In this document: positions 10,163 through 21,138 of the stretch, in pieces
How the letters are laid out: every line of letters starts with the position of its first letter
Numbering within the stretch: position 1 is the first letter of the stretch
Assembly (NCBI GenBank): GCA_033557465.1
Contig: CM066039.1
Location: 398,431,440-398,495,439 of the forward strand
Length of the DNA stretch: 64,000 nt
Source of the DNA: Ichthyophis bannanicus
Lineage: Eukaryota > Chordata > Amphibia > Gymnophiona > Ichthyophiidae
Reading direction: 5' to 3'
The notes under the pieces: model-generated
Told to the model about the DNA's origin: nothing
What the model saw: only the letters and a program-made list of their open reading frames with translations
Databases searched by the model: none
Translations under genes and position numbers: made by a program

Positions 10163-10870
10163 TAAAGTAACATAGTAACATAGTAAATGACTGCAGATAA
10201 AGACCAGTATTTTATTTATTTTATTTATTTACATTCTCTTATATACCGCGCTATTCTGCATCAGTGCGGTTTACATTGAACAAACTGAAATTACATTGAA
10301 CAGGGTATTATAACTTGGAGATAACTATTTTACAGGGAACATGGGCTATGGAGGGTCAAGTGGCTTGCCCAAGACCACAAGGAGCACCTGTGGGACTAGT
10401 ATGGTCCATCTAGTCTGCCCAGTAAGATGGCAAGAGTATGTGCACCTGCCGCTCTGTACAGGCCACCCCTCCCCATGTCTTTGTTTAGGGGTGAACCCAC
10501 TGCTCCATGTAGGACACCCCTATTTGTTGAGAAATTAGATAGTTAAGTTTATTTTCATTTTATCCTGTTGCTGTAAAGTGATCCACTGTCTCTGTCCCAT
10601 GCCATTTTGAATTCGGTCACTGTATTTGCCCCCACCACTTCCATTGGGAGGGCATTCCAAGCACCCACCACCCTTTCAGTGAAAACGTATTTCCTGACAT
10701 TGCCTTTCAATTTACCCCCTTGCAGCTTTATGTAACGCCCTCTAGTTTTACAGCTTCCCCGTCTTTGGAAGAGGTTTGTTTGTCCATTAATACTCTTTAA
10801 GTATTTAAAGGTCTGAATCATATCTCCTCTATCCCTCCTCTCCTCCAAAGTGTACATATTTAGGTCTTCA
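10163..10870 (-). mobile_element. CR1-like LINE 3' fragment, split by a SINE
   Basis: Minus strand. The ORF2 C-terminus reads MYTLEERRDRGDMIQ through ERVVGAWNALPMEVV (10857-10555). The 3' end with ACATAGTAACATAGTA motifs lies at 10163-10200 and the TCCATCTAGTCTGCCCAG motif near 10407-10425. A SINE inserted between them (10204-10400). Confidence 0.8.
10204..10400 (-). mobile_element. SINE 3' portion, inserted in CR1 end
   Basis: Reverse complement of the core and tail of the SINE at 1163-1452 (TATATACCGCGCTATTCTGC, then GTGCGGTTTACATTGAAC). It lacks the tRNA-like head and is therefore 5'-truncated. Confidence 0.8.
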
Positions 10871-11825
10871 AGTCTCTTCTCTGAAACTTACCCCCCAGGA
10901 CCTGGACCTTTCCTAGGAAATCAGCTTAGGCGTCTTCGCATCTTTTATACTGCTTTATGATGCCGTCCACCTGATTGGTCCTTCTGAATATCCCATGGAC
11001 TAGCTGAACTCTGATTGGCTCCCTGTCCGAACTGCCAGTCCTCTCTGTCCTCAGGTCTCTCGGAAGAGATCTGAGTGCCTTGTTCTCTGCTGATCTTTGG
11101 TATCTGACTTCTGCTAGTTACTGATTTTGAATCTGTCCTGCCTGCCTCAATTCTGCCATTTGGATTTGGCTTGGTTCTTCTCCTTTTAGGAACGCCCTTG
11201 TTTCAAGCTTCCATGTACCAGAGCGGTGAACCCAAAGGGAAAGAGAGCTGTAATAAGTGAATGTGCGCTTTCTCAAACCCTAGTGTTCCTCTAGAGTGAG
11301 CCTGGCTACAACAACTAGAAAGATGAACAAGATCTAACTGACAAATATATCTAAAAGACTTAAAAGATTTGGTCCAACATCTAAAAGGAGAAGACATTAA
11401 AATATTAAAAGTAAGATTTAAAAAAACAGGAGGTGATGCTCAGACATTTATTTTTATTTATTTTATTTAATTAAATGTTTTTGTAGACCATCTTTTCAAC
11501 CAAAAAAGGTTATTCAAAATGGTTTACCATCAAAACAACACAATTATCAAGCTTAAAAGACAAAAGTGCAATGAAGAGGGAAAACAAACAATAAGAATAC
11601 ATATAATCATCCTCAAACTAAGAATACATAATCCCAGAAAAATCTCTAAAATCAGAGCTCCCATAGTCTATACAAGAGAGTTTACATATTTTAGACTCCA
11701 TCCAGAAAAAACAAGATCTTCAAACCTCTTCTGAGACCGTCTAAATTATCTTCTTCTCTTAAATGAACCATTGCAATGAGCCAGTCACACTAAATGCCTT
11801 AACTATCTACTTTTCCAAGCGAAAA
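10871..11825. other. Intron sequence, no gene
   Basis: No coding exon. Around 11455-11530 a reversed LINE/SINE-type tail is suggested by an ATTTATTTTATTTAATTAAA run followed by GACCATCTTTTCAACC. Its family is not recognised. Confidence 0.4.
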
Positions 11826-11829
11826 TATG

Positions 11830-12480
11830 ACAGTCCATAAGAGCATAAGAGATGCCATACTGGGTCAGACCAAGGTCCATCAAGCCCAGTATCCTGTTTC
11901 CAAAAGTGGCCAATCCAGGTCTCAAGTACCTGCCAGGTTCCCAAAAAGACACACAGATTCCACAATGCTTGTATTGTGGCAAACAGTGGATTACCTGGGT
12001 CCTCTTTAATAATGGTTTATGGACCTTTCCTCCAGGAACTTGTCCAAACCTTTTTTAAGCCCAGCTACACTAACAGCTTTTACTATATTCTCCGGTAATG
12101 AACTCCAGAGTTTGATTACGTGTTGAGTGAAAAAATATTTTCTCTTATTGGTCTTAAAAGGGTTACACTGTAGCTTCATTGCATGTCGCCTAGTCTTTCT
12201 ACTTTTTGATGGCGTAAACAATTGATCTACGTTTACCCATTCATTAATTTATACCACTCGATTCATTAATTTATAGACCTCTATCATATCTCCCTCTCAG
12301 CCATCTCTTTTTCAGGTTGAAGAGCCCTAACCTTTTTAGCCTCTCTTCATAGGGGTATCCTTCCATTCCCTTTACCATTTTGGTGGCTCTTCTCTGTATA
12401 TTTTCTAATTCCACTAAATCCTTTTTAAGATACGCACCAGAATTGCATACAATATTCAAGGTGCAATCTCACCATGTTTC
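11830..12480 (-). mobile_element. CR1-like LINE, 3' fragment
   Basis: Minus strand. It starts at the element terminus with the GGGTCAGACCAAGGTCCATC motif (11862-11881), followed by the 3' UTR, then the ORF2 C-terminus ([38 protein letters not shown]). Interrupted by stops. Confidence 0.85.
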
Positions 12481-12578
12481 CCAAGTATTTCCAAAAGATT
12501 ACCCCTAGAAGGACACAATTAATGACCTGTGTTATATACCCCTAATCTATTCTTTAAATATGATGTTTTATCTAATGT

Positions 12579-12980
12579 AAGGGCCAATATTCAAAGGGCA
12601 GTTACATGGTTTACAGCCCTGTAAACCATGTAACTGCTGCTGAGAGGGTTATTCAGCGGCACTAATGCATTTAGTGCTGCTGAATATCGCCAATTATGGC
12701 CCTTATGCGCCCCGGTGCTAACCATTTAGCATCAGGAAGTGTCAGGGGTGTTCTGGGGAGGAGCAGAGGCAGAGATGATTGATAATCAGGTAGCAGCAAT
12801 ATTGATGCTGCCCAGTTAGCTTCCAGCATGTGGGCAATCCCCATTAAACTTGGAACCAAGAGTTACACATGCTGGGGCCACATATGACCCCGGCACTGAA
12901 TGACTGGGGTTAAGGGTCGGCAGGCACGGCTATGCGCTGTAGTGGCGCAAAGTCTGCCCAAGTAAATATTGGACCCTAAG
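12579..12980. mobile_element. hAT-like MITE with short inverted ends
   Basis: About 400 bp bounded by AAGGGCCAATATTCAAAG (12579) and ATATTGGACCCTAAG (ending 12980), imperfect inverted repeats of about 15 bp. It contains an internal foldback (ACATGGTTTACAGCCCTGTA and its complement, about 12604-12632). No coding capacity. Fragments with the same CGCTGAATAT-type internal motif occur at 50540-50935 and 62285-62370. Confidence 0.6.
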
Positions 12981-13079
12981 TGCTTTGAAGATTATGACCA
13001 AGAGCTTAAAACAGCATGTTTCCTTAATGGGGAGTCAATGCAGTTTCTTTAATAGTAGATGGACACTTTTATTTTTCTT

Positions 13080-13560
13080 ACCCCTAACAGAAATAAAGCA
13101 GTCCTATTCTGCATAACCTGTAATTTCTTTAACTACTTTCCTTTTAATCCAATATATAACCTAATATATAACACTCATTACTAAAGATTGAGGTAAAATC
13201 CTTAACTCCGTAGTACCTAAATAGGGTTTTACTTGATAAATCATTTTCAACTTTTTATATAGTGGACACGAAATGGCAAAAGTCTGCTTTTCTCCAATCC
13301 TTTCACTTTCAATTATTACTCCTAAAGAACGTACCTCAGACACCCAAGGACTACGCATGTTATCAATATCAGGGGCAGGAGTATCGAACATAGTCTGATC
13401 AACCCTTCCCATACCTAGAAAACTATCTTAGAGACATACAGTACTAACCCACAATTATCTAATCATCTCTTCATCTCATTCATTCATCAAGCTTTCAAAG
13501 GTGTATAGTTCTATCACATTCCAAAGGGATCACCAATTGAATATCATCTGCATATATAAA
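13080..13560 (-). pseudogene. L2-like LINE RT fragment
   Basis: Minus-strand translation gives an RT motif C (FIYADDIQLV, about 13520-13550) followed by the thumb-region pattern VRSLGVIIESE and QVKPYLGTTELR (13412-13161). This is the organisation of L2-group LINE reverse transcriptases. The 3' part is missing and the frame is broken. A MITE at 13586 interrupts its upstream side. Confidence 0.7.
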
Positions 13561-13585
13561 AAGTTTGATCCAATAGCTATGCACT

Positions 13586-14262
13586 ATGGAGGTCATTCTG
13601 GGATGCGAATAGCAGGGCTGTACATACCGGTGGGACGTGCAACCCCGCTATTCGCACGGAGTGTATGTCGCCAGTCAGGCTCCCCCCACATGCAGGGCCT
13701 CTGTGCGGGGCACACTGGATGGGGGAAGGAGGGAGAGGGCTGGAGGCAGAGGAAGGGTAGAGCGGGGGCATGCCCACGAACCAGGATACCCAGGGCCGAT
13801 TCTGGTCACAGCCCTGTACATCTGAATGCAGCAGGATAGATGTGGGACTTATTCCACCTCGGAGGTGGAATAAGTCCCATCGACAGAGGGGATCTGGCCG
13901 GGCAGCCCCACAGAGGTGGAGGATCAGCTGGAAAGAGGCCCCCTCTGCCCGATCCCAGTCCTGGCAGGCCCCACCGGGAATCGGGGGCAGGGAAAGGAGG
14001 TCTGTTGCTACGGCTGGCATTCAGGGCTCCTGCTGGGCATCCCAGTGCCACGGCATCGGCTCTCCATCAGGAGCATAGGAAGGCTTGACAGGGTGCCGGT
14101 GGACATCCTGTGCTTCAGAATCAGGGCACTGCCGGGCCGTCTAAGTGCCCAAATCTGCACCCATGGGAACATCTAGCTTCCACAGGTGCAGAATCAGGTG
14201 CATATTCGGCCCAAGGACGAGCCAATGGCCCGGACGTGCCCTGCTTGGAATTGGGCTCTAAC
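13586..14262. mobile_element. hAT-like MITE copy
   Basis: It starts GGAGGTCATTCTGGGATGCG and ends TTGGAATTGGGCTCTAAC (imperfect inverted repeats). It contains the family palindrome TTATTCCACC...GGTGGAATAA at about 13848-13879. GC-rich, so many spurious open frames on both strands. Non-autonomous. Confidence 0.6.
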
Positions 14263-14417
14263 AAGTTGTAATCCTCCAAAAAACTATCAAGCTGACCACA
14301 GACCTCCTGAATGTTAGCACAGACTCTCCTATCAGCATCCTCCTTTTTCAAAATAGGGGTAACTACAGCTTCCTTTAAACTTAGGGCGTCTCCCCCTCCC
14401 ACCCATTCCTGCATCCT
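14263..14417 (-). other. LINE fragment, inverted relative to following RT
   Basis: Minus-strand translation contains LSLKEAVVTPILKKEDAD, which resembles the RT segment of L2-type LINEs. It is joined to one arm of the 87-bp inverted duplication (14418-14504). Confidence 0.45.
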
Positions 14418-14607
14418 TTCATCTGTGAACACAGAACAAAAATATTTGTTAAGCAATTCCGCTTTATCCTTATCAGCTTCTACATATTCCCCCCCTGCAC
14501 CCTTGGGTATTGTCAGACTCAAGGGTGCAGGGGGGGAATATGTAGAAGCTGATAAGGATAAAGCGGAATTGCTTAACAAATATTTTTGTTCTGTGTTCAC
14601 AGATGAA
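14418..14607. repeat. Perfect 87-bp inverted repeat, 16-bp spacer
   Basis: 14418-14504 is the exact reverse complement of 14521-14607, separated by GGGTATTGTCAGACTC. The right arm is coding sequence of the LINE that follows (KDKAELLNKYFCSVFTDE); the left arm is the same codons on the other strand. It is consistent with an inverted duplication made at insertion (a twin-priming or template-switch product) and is young enough to be still identical. Confidence 0.9.
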
Positions 14608-16254
14608 GAACCAGGAGCAGGACCTCAGAAAACACCCAAAAATAGGAACAGAAGCGAGGGACATCTTGAACAATTTTCAGAAGACTGTGTTCGTGAGAAA
14701 CTAGCTCAACTTAAAGTAGACAAAGCGATGGGACCGGATGGGATACACCCTAGAATACTGAGGGAACTTGGGGACGTTCTACCAACTCCACTGACTGACC
14801 TTTTCAATGCCTTGTTGGAGTCGGGAGTGGTGCCAAAGGACTGGAGAGAGGCTCATGTGGTGCCTTTACACAAAAGCGTAAGTAAGGATGTGGTTGAAAA
14901 CTACAGGCCGGTTAGTTTAACTTCGGTGGTGAGTAAATTATTGGAAACGCTGCTGAAAGAGAAAATAGTGAGGTTTCTGGAGTCCAGCGGATTACAGGAT
15001 CCGAGGCAGCATGGATTCACCAGAGGCAGGTCTTGTCGGACAAATCTGATTGATTTCTTTGACTGGGTGACCAGGGAGTTGGACCGAGGGAGATGTGGTG
15101 TATTTAGATTTCAGTAAAGCCTTTGACACTGTTCCTCACAGGCGACTTATAAACAAACTGAGCACCCTAGGGATGGACCCTAAAGTTACTGCTTGGGTTA
15201 GAAATTGGTTGGGTGGGAGGCGACAAAGAGTACAAGTAAATGGAGCTCACTCTGAGGAGAAGGATATTACCAGTGGTGTGCCCCAGGGATCTGTCCTTGG
15301 TCCGATTCTTTTTAACATCTTTGTTAGTGATATAGCGGAAGGGCTGTCGGGTAAGGTTTGCCTCTTTGCAGATGATACCAAAATCTGCAATAGAGTAGAC
15401 ACCCAGGAAGGTGTAGATAACATGAGGAGGGATCTAGCTAAGCTTGAAGAATGGTCTAGAATTTGTCAGCTGAGATTTAATGTTAAAAAATGTAAGGTCA
15501 TGCATTTGGGCTGCAGCAATCCAAGGGAGCAATACAGTATAGGAGGTGAAGTACTTTTGTCCACTAAAGAAGAGCGGGACCTAGGCGTGGTTGTGTCTGA
15601 TGATCTTAAAGTAGCTAAACAGGTAGAAAAGGCGACAGCAAAAGCTAGAAGGATGCTTGGGTGCATACGGAGAGGAATGGCTAGCAGAAAAAAGGAGGTG
15701 ATAATGCCTCTGTATAAGTCTTTGGTGCGACCTCATTTGGAGTATAGTGTGCAATTCTGGAGACCACACCTTCAAAAGGATGTGAACAGGATGGAGTCAG
15801 TGCAGAGGGTGGCTACTAAAATGATTAGTGGTCTTCATTATAAAGCATATGAGAACAGACTGAAGGATCTTAATATGTACACCTTAGAGGAAAGGCGGGA
15901 TAGAGGTGATATGATTGAGATGCTTAAATACCTCCGTGGCATAAATGTTCAGGGAGAGAGCCTCTTTCAATTGAAAGCAAGTTCTGCTACGAGGGGACAC
16001 GGGATGAGGGTGAAGGGAGATAGATTCAGGAGTGATATGCGGAAATATTTATTTATGGAAAGAGTAGTGGATCCGTGGAATAGTCTCCCAGTGGAGGTGG
16101 TAGAGATGAGGGCAGTAACTGAATTCAAAAAAGCATGGGACCAACACAGAGGATCTCTAAAGGTAAAAAGTGGACTGTTGTAGTTGTGATATGGAAGGAC
16201 AGACTAGATAGGTCATGTGGTCTTTTTCTGTCATCATGTTTCTATGTTTCTTTC
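14521..16254 (+). pseudogene. CR1-like LINE ORF2 reverse transcriptase, 5'-truncated
   Basis: Two overlapping frames (to 15117, then 15095-16183) separated by a one-base frameshift encode a non-LTR reverse transcriptase. N-side: LNKYFCSVFTDE, DKAMGPDGIHPRIL, NYRPVSLTSVVSKLLE. Motif A: VVYLDFSKAFDTVPHRRLIN (about 15095-15155). Then [20 protein letters not shown], motif C FADDTKI (15365-15385), the C-terminal LGCIRRGMASRKK and ERVVDPWNSLPVEVVEM. The 3' end is TTTCTGTCATCATGTTTCTA near 16227-16250. No endonuclease is present and the 5' side is the inverted duplication. This copy is a useful reference: its motif A segment parallels the unit of the 31203-49779 array. Confidence 0.9.
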
Positions 16255-16840
16255 AGAGCACCACTTAAATACAACAAAGGGCAAAAAAGTCAAATTTAAT
16301 TATTTCAATAACCACCTGACCCTTTCTACCATAATAGGGTAAGAACCATCTAATACAATCCCCTTCCTCACAGGTGGGTAGAAAAATTGTTAAACCAATA
16401 TCCAACTAAGCCAAGGATAAAAGCCAAGTCCAAAATGTGGCCAGGGTTCTAGGGAGAATACATCTGGTAGACAAATCAGCATGAACACTAAAATCACCTT
16501 AAAATATTGTTTTGGACACACATGTCGCTGAGTCCACATCCAGTTCTGTTACTGTCATCAAAGCCTCAAGTGTGACAAAAAAAAAAAAAAGATATGACGG
16601 AAAGTTCATGGATGGACACATCATTTGAATAAATCATGGCTAAACTTCCTCATTTATACCCTCAGCAGTGAATACAGAAAGGGTAATTAGGTAGGCATTC
16701 CCCAGGCAAAAACCCAGCTTTCTATGATACAGAAAATATGGAACTTCTTTTCAACAATTAAATCATGAATAAAAATTGAATTTTGTTTAAGAGATCAAGT
16801 ATTAAGACTTACACCGAAGGTATAACACTATCTAAACAGT
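16255..16840. other. Intron sequence, no gene
   Basis: No exon or recognised element. A poly-A run of about 14 lies near 16578. Possibly older LINE debris. Confidence 0.4.
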
Positions 16841-17150
16841 ATGGGGGGCATTCCGAGCCACAAATAGTGGCGTTGAACATGGAGGCTGGACATCCAGCCC
16901 GCGCCCAGCTCCCCAGCCCTATTCTGCCAGCAGTGCCCCCTGCATGCACAGAGCTTTTGTGCAGGGAGCACTGTATGTGGATGGGAGGGGGCATGCAGGG
17001 GTGTGGCCAGGCACCGGGACATGCTCAATTGCACAATCACAGGGGCATATAGATACCGCGGTTGTGGAATCGGATCCAACGTGGCCCCAGCCAAGTTTTA
17101 AGCGTGCAAACGACCCAGGCATGCACAGTTTGGAATCGGCCTCCACATGA
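16841..17150. mobile_element. Short hAT-like MITE copy
   Basis: Starts GGGGGGCATTCCGAGCCACA and ends TTTGGAATCGGCCTCC: inverted ends matching the family at 13586 and 24070. It is shorter and lacks the central TTATTCCACC palindrome. Confidence 0.5.
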
Positions 17151-17332
17151 ACTTTCAACTCCAAAAGAATGACACATATTGCAGGATGAAGGAATAGAGC
17201 ACAAAGTTCACAGGGCATCCAACCTGATAAGAAGAACAATTCAATGAATAACAGAAAAGACCAAACCACTAGGATAGTCCAAAGTTGCTCATACAAACTC
17301 ATGATTTCATAGGGCAAAAATAATTCAAGTAA

Positions 17333-17515
17333 GAAAACATAGTTACTCACCTGTAACAGGTGTTCTCGGGGACAGCAGGAATCAGTCCTCACATGTGGGT
17401 GAGGTCAGCACCAACAGTCCACGTGGATCCAATCCCCAGCTTTCAAAGAAAAACATTTGGGATCTATACCGCGCATGCACAGTTACCTTTCCGCCCAAAG
17501 GTGCCATCTTACCTC
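17333..17515. repeat. DIRS left inverted terminal repeat
   Basis: GATCCAATCCCCAGCTTTCA (17424-17443) and AAAGGTGCCATCTTACCTCA (about 17499-17518) have reverse-complement partners in 22984-23152. The outer 55 bp (CTCACCTGTAACAGGTGTTC) are complementary to 17575-17635 inside the element. Confidence 0.85.
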
Positions 17516-17574
17516 AGTATGATGACATAGCTCAGAAAGCATGGAAGAAAACAGCTCCCCGGGCAGGACGGAGG

Positions 17575-17680
17575 GTTGTGAGGACTGATTCCTGCTGTCT
17601 CCGGAGAACACCTGTTACAGGTGAGTAACTATGCTTTCTTCCGGAACAAGTAGGAAGTCAGTCCTCACATATGGGACTCC
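17575..17680. repeat. DIRS internal complementary region
   Basis: The first half (GAACACCTGTTACAGGTGAG, 17605-17624) is complementary to the outer left end. The second half (GGAACAAGTAGGAAGTCAGT, 17642-17661) is complementary to the outer right end near 23120-23150. This joins both element ends, as expected for the DIRS internal complementary region used to form a circular intermediate. Confidence 0.85.
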
Positions 17681-17839
17681 CCAGCTACAGACTACCAAAA
17701 AAACCTGTAAAAGCCACGAGCAACCCAAAAAGTGGACCATAAAAGCAGCAGGGGTGTTGTTTGGCTGGAAGTCTGACACTATAGTAGTAGCATTGAGGAT
17801 GCAAATCCCACTCCGATAGGGTTGGAGGGAGGAGTTGCA

Positions 17840-18640
17840 TCATTCCCAGAAGAGGTGATAGAGTACTGCCTGGCCGAAAGTGCTGTCCCTCCGTGAGGTT
17901 TCCTCCAGACCGTAGTGTGCAGTGAAGGTGTGTACTGAAGACCAGGTGGCAGCCTGGCATATCTTCAGTAAGGGCACCAAGTGCAGGCTTGCCACCAAAG
18001 CTGCCATGGCACACACATTGTGTGCTGTTACATAATGCTCGAGAGAGAGCCCCACCTGTTGGTAGGCGAAGGAGATGCAGTTGGCCACCCAGCATGAAAG
18101 GTGCACTTGGAGAAAGCGAGCCCCAGTTGACTGGGGTCAAAAGAGACAAAGAGCTACATTGAGCAGCGATGGGACTGCGTCTTCTGAATGTAAAAGGAGA
18201 ACGCCTGCTTATAGTCGAGCGTGTGCAGTGAGGCCTCTGCCCTAGATGAATGAGGCCCAGGAAAGAAGGTGGGCAACACCACCTCTTGATTTAAATGTAA
18301 GGCCGAGACAACCTTTGGTAAGAATTTCGGGTGAGTCCGAAGCACAACCCTGTTCTTGTGGAATCTGGTGTAAGGTATGTGAGCCAGCAGCACCTACAGT
18401 TTGCTCACCTTTCTGGCAGAGGTGAGCGCCACCAGAAACACAATTTTCCAGGAAAGAAATTTGAGATGGCAGGTGGCCAAGGGTTCAAAGAGTGGAGCCA
18501 TAGGCTTCCCCAAAACCACATTGAGGTCCCAAGCCACTGGCAGCGGATGGATTGGGGGCTGGGAGAGAAGAAAGGGGTTCCGCGACATTGCTTGGTCCTC
18601 CACTATGTGATGGTGAGCCAAGATGGCACAGGGGTGCACT
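17840..18640 (-). pseudogene. DIRS tyrosine recombinase
   Basis: Minus-strand pieces show KFLPKVVSALHLNQEVVLP and LHTLDYKQAFSFYIQKT (18393-18154), then a C-terminal block VTAHNVCAMAA followed by LKICQAATWSSVHTFTAHYG (18106-17840). This layout is typical of DIRS YR proteins, which cut and rejoin DNA through a tyrosine. The HxxR box reads H-N-V-C: the catalytic Arg is a TGT codon (18011-18013), one CpG-type change from CGT. Frames shift between pieces. Probably inactive. Confidence 0.8.
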
Positions 18641-19181
18641 CAAAATCTGTTGGACTTAAGGGCAGCCCCTGACAAATGCAGAAGGTACTGCAGGATGTCT
18701 GGCATTGCACAGGAGAAGGGGTTAAGACATTCCTCTCCCCACCAGCACAAAAAACTGTGCCACTTAAAGGCATATGCCTATCACATAGTGTCCCTATTCA
18801 AGGCCAGGAGAACGTCCTCAACCAGCCTGGAGAGGCCGTGGTGCGCTATAGCTAGCCTCTCATGATCCAGGCTGTCAGCACCAGTGATGGGAGATTGGGG
18901 TGAAGTAGGATCCCATTGTCCTGCGATAGCAGGTCCAAGGCACTACCCAGCAGTAGCATGTCCCTCCGGTACAGCTGCATAAGTAGGAGGAACCAGGGTT
19001 GCCAGGGCCACCTGGGCACAATGAGAATCACTGAGGCCACTTCTGCTTGGATCTTGAGGAGGGTCCATGGCAGCAGGGGCGTGGGCAGGAACGCATAGAG
19101 GAAGTTTCTGGATCAGGGGAGGAGAAAGGCATTCACTGCCTCCTGACCCTGGGCTGGTCTCCATGAGAAGAAACATGGCAG

Positions 19182-20672
19182 CTATGCATTGTCATGACTG
19201 GGAAAGAGATCGATCCCCACGGTCCACCAACGCTGGAAAATGTCTCCTAGCACTGCTGGGTTCAGCCTCAACTCATGGGGCTGAAGGACACGGCTCAGTC
19301 GGTCGGCCGACTCATTGTCCTGGTCCGGTACGTACACCGCCCTGAGGGAGATGTCTTTCCCCGCTGCAAAATTCCAGAGGCGAACCACCTCCCAAGAGAC
19401 GACCCCATGCCCCCTTGCTTGTTGATATAGTGCATCCCTACCTGGCTGTCCGTTTGGACATGAACCACCTGGCCTTCCAGATGATCCTGGAAGATGCACA
19501 GTGCATGATAGACTGCCCTGAGTTCCAGCAGGTTGATCTGCGAGGCACTCTCCTCTGGTGACCACGGACCCTGCGACTGCAGATGATCGCAGTGAATCCC
19601 CCAGCCCAGCTTGGATGCGTCCATTGTGAGGGTGTGTTGCCCTGGGGGAGCCTGAAAGGGCCGTCCAACTCTGAGATGGAGGGGGTCCTGCCACCAGTCA
19701 AGGGAGGTTTTCAGGGCTATTGTTACTAGCATATGGCCATCCAGACGTCCAGACGCTTGCGTCCACTGGGCCCCGAGTGTCCATTGCTCACGCCTCATGT
19801 GGAGGTGGGCAATTGGGGTGACGTGGATGGTGGAGGCCATGTGCTCCAGTAGACGGAGCATTTGCCTGGTCGTCACTACTGAGTCTCCCTGGACAGCCTG
19901 GGCCAGGGCTGATAATTGCTGAGCTTGATCGAGAGGCAGAAACGCCTTTGCCTGAGTGGAATCGAAGAGGGTGTCGATGAACTCCAGTTGCTGGGTGGAC
20001 CGAAGGTGGGACTTCGGGAAGTTGACTACAACTCCCAGGCTCTGGAGTAGCCCGATGGTACGTTGCATTGCATTGTAAGCTTGCCCCAGTATGGTGGCTC
20101 GAATGAGCCAATCATCTAAATAAGGGAAGACGAATACCCCCAGGAAGTGGAGGTGAGTGGCCACGACCGCCAGGCATTTTGTGAATACTCTGGGAGCTGA
20201 GGCAAGGCTGAAGGGGAGTACCCAGTACTGAAAATGTTGTCCGCTGATGATGAACTGGAGGTACTGATGGTGCCTTGGGTGGATCAGGATGTGGGTGTAG
20301 GCATCTTTGAGATCCAAGGAGCATAGCCAATCTCCCTGCAGGAGGTAGAGCAGCAAGGTTCCAAGGGATTTAATTTTTCCTTGATCAGGAAGCGGTTTAG
20401 GTCCCATAGATCCATGATGGACCAGAAGCCCCCGGTCTTCTGGGGAAAAGGAAGTAATGGGTGTAGAACTTCCTGCCCAGAAGATGCAGGGGAACGGGCT
20501 CTACCACTTGATCTTCAAGCAAACCCTCGAAATCCTTCAGCAAAAGCTCCCTATGCAAGGGGTCCATTGGTAATTCCCGGGAAAGAAGGGAGGAGGCAGC
20601 TGTGCAAAGTGGAGGAGATAACCTACCCCGACCACCTGCAGCACCCAGGCATCCATGGTACTGTTGGGCCAC
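19182..20672 (-). pseudogene. DIRS reverse transcriptase and RNase H
   Basis: Frame 20672-20397 gives the RT N-side (LLKDFEGLLEDQVVEPVP). Frame 20407-19295 continues with motif A DLKDAYTHILIHPRHHQYL and motif C PYLDDWLI (about 20104-20127). RNase H follows: TMDASKLGWGIHCD, INLLELRAVYHAL, VHVQTDSQVGMHYI. LDDWLI and LLELRAV are characteristic of DIRS elements. A third frame (19694-19182) carries DQDNESADRLSRVLQPHE, the end of RNase H. At least two frameshifts. Confidence 0.9.
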
Positions 20673-21138
20673 CTGTGAGAGAACCAGCCATCCTGTTGTG
20701 AACCTTAGCCCCTATACCTCCTGGGGGAAGGAGGCTATGCCTAAGGAGTCAAACCCCCCCTTCAGGCTGGGACTGAGGCGCTGTTTGGGGATGGGGGACC
20801 TTCAGTCTACAGGGGCCATGCCCCCCGGCCCTTGGCCTGCTGCCCCTTTGGGGGAGCATGATAGGCCTGAAACTTGGGATAGTTTCCATAAGTTTCCTTG
20901 GTTTTCGGGTGGCAGGACATTTTCCCTGAAGCCTTCTTACAGGAAGGCTCAGACACTTTCTTGGACAGCCTGGTTCTGGTCATGAATTCCTTCTCCAGCT
21001 CGTCAGCCTTCTCCGTCATGGGCTTGCTGAAAAGATTCTCCCCCCAGAATAGGACAATGGCTAACTTGTCCTGAACCCATTACTCCAAGTTGGAGGATTG
21101 TAGCTAGGCAAGGCATCATGCACTAATGCCCACTGCAG

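Noticed and set aside
14311..14520. N-terminal extension of the LINE ORF upstream of 14521
   Set aside because: It reads through the inverted arm; the residues are the antisense of the same codons and not native ORF2.
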